Below, one piece after another: positions 6,877 through 7,211 of a DNA stretch of 7,211 nt. The stretch's first letter is position 1. Each line of letters starts with the position of its first letter. Made by a program: the position numbers and the translations under genes. The notes below the pieces were generated by a model. The model made no database searches, had not been told where the DNA came from, and worked only from the letters and a program-made list of their open reading frames with translations. This stretch comes from JASFRS01 sp050114795. Its GTDB lineage: Bacteria > Pseudomonadota > Alphaproteobacteria > Sphingomonadales > CAKZYD01. Location of the stretch: positions 1-7,211 of the forward strand of contig JASFRS010000119.1 in NCBI GenBank assembly GCA_050114795.1, read 5' to 3'.

Positions 6877-7211
6877 TTATTTATCCAAACCCAATTTGGT
6901 GCGTGGATTATAGCTATGACCTTCTGCCCAAGCTGAAATATGCTTCTCTAACTCGGTGTCCATGGCATCCGGTAAATGTATTTCAAGACGAATGAGCTGA
7001 TCTCCCGCAGCTTTCCCCTTTGCTTGGATGCCTTTGCCTTTCAAGCGTAGCACCTTGCCGGAACTACTGTTTTTGGGCAGCGTCAAACTTACAGCACCAT
7101 GGATGGTTGGGACTTGAACCTTACCGCCAAGGATGGCTTCGTTAAGACTTATCGGCAGGTCTAATGTGATATTTTGTCCATCTCTTTTGAAATAGGTGTG
7201 TGACCGAATAG
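6877..7211 (-). CDS. DnaJ-type co-chaperone, C-terminal substrate-binding domain (5' end outside window)
   Basis: The last 110 residues of a J-domain co-chaperone (Hsp40), which delivers unfolded proteins to DnaK and stimulates its ATPase. The frame is open to the right edge. The visible part begins IRSHTYFKRDGQNITLDL and continues through PISLNEAILGGKVQVPTIHG, LPKNSSSGKVLRLKGKG and AAGDQLIRLEIHLPD. These are the classic motifs of DnaJ C-terminal domain II (the LGG..VPT.G, SG..LRLKGKG and GD strands). The J-domain, any Gly/Phe linker and any zinc-finger region lie outside the window, so a full DnaJ cannot be told from a CbpA/DjlA-like form. The H-YFKRDG-NI opening and short ending, without a long tail after the dimerisation region, fit the CbpA-like type better. 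A TTG at 7084-7086 could be mistaken for a start, but it lies in the middle of the domain. The brkB-like gene follows after 13 bases. Confidence 0.92.
   Translation of the reverse strand, partial: IRSHTYFKRDGQNITLDLPISLNEAILGGKVQVPTIHGAVSLTLPKNSSSGKVLRLKGKGIQAKGKAAGDQLIRLEIHLPDAMDTELEKHISAWAEGHSYNPRTKLGLDK

Noticed and set aside
6669..6995. Plus-strand 108-codon open frame opposite the brkB and dnaJ-like genes
   Set aside because: Antisense to two genes with clear family motifs; its composition reflects the opposite strand and no domain is recognisable.
7084..7086. TTG considered as the start of a short 69-residue gene
   Set aside because: The open frame continues to the right edge with clear DnaJ C-terminal domain motifs, so the TTG is an internal leucine codon.
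1..7211. A novel defence, mobile or RNA-based system
   Set aside because: Nearly all bases are accounted for by recognisable, intact families; no direct repeats, integrase, transposase, toxin-antitoxin pair, CRISPR array or long structured non-coding stretch was seen.

Overview
The window looks like ordinary chromosomal sequence from an alphaproteobacterium of moderate base composition (G+C looks near half by eye; not computed). The evidence is the alphaproteobacterial style of the FabI NAD-binding segment (GVANDRSLAWGIA), the type of the RlmD/TrmA-like methyltransferase (C-terminal FLWS...VEL motif), and a gene order around fabI and aroC that I recall as common in that class. Genus cannot be fixed from the sequence.

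Layout. Plus strand, 1-2071: the tail of an alpha/beta-hydrolase gene that runs in from the left edge, then a class I RNA m5U methyltransferase whose ATG overlaps the hydrolase stop by one base (TAATG). Minus strand, right edge to 2068, read right to left: the C-terminal part of a DnaJ-type co-chaperone (cut by the right edge), a YihY/BrkB-family membrane protein, enoyl-ACP reductase fabI, chorismate synthase aroC, a membrane-anchored alpha/beta hydrolase, and a nitrilase. The two blocks converge, and their stop codons overlap by four bases (2068-2071).

The minus-strand genes are tightly packed, with gaps of 13, about 42-90, 12, a 10-base overlap and 13 bases, so they read as one or two operons. 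A promoter-like pair (TTGACG, 16 bases, TAGGAT) lies in the only larger gap, upstream of fabI. It suggests a fabI-aroC-hydrolase-nitrilase transcript that can start separately from dnaJ-brkB. fabI serves fatty acid elongation and aroC the last shared step to aromatic amino acids. The methyltransferase serves rRNA or tRNA modification. The hydrolase and nitrilase at the end of the run look like accessory metabolic genes attached to a housekeeping block.

No stretch of 300 bases lacks a gene. The non-coding gaps (3031-3043, 5086-5097, about 5908-5993, 6864-6876) hold only ribosome binding sites and the promoter-like pair. I found no tRNA or rRNA gene, CRISPR array, insertion sequence, convincing hairpin terminator or sign of a novel system. 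The findings below are small-scale points.
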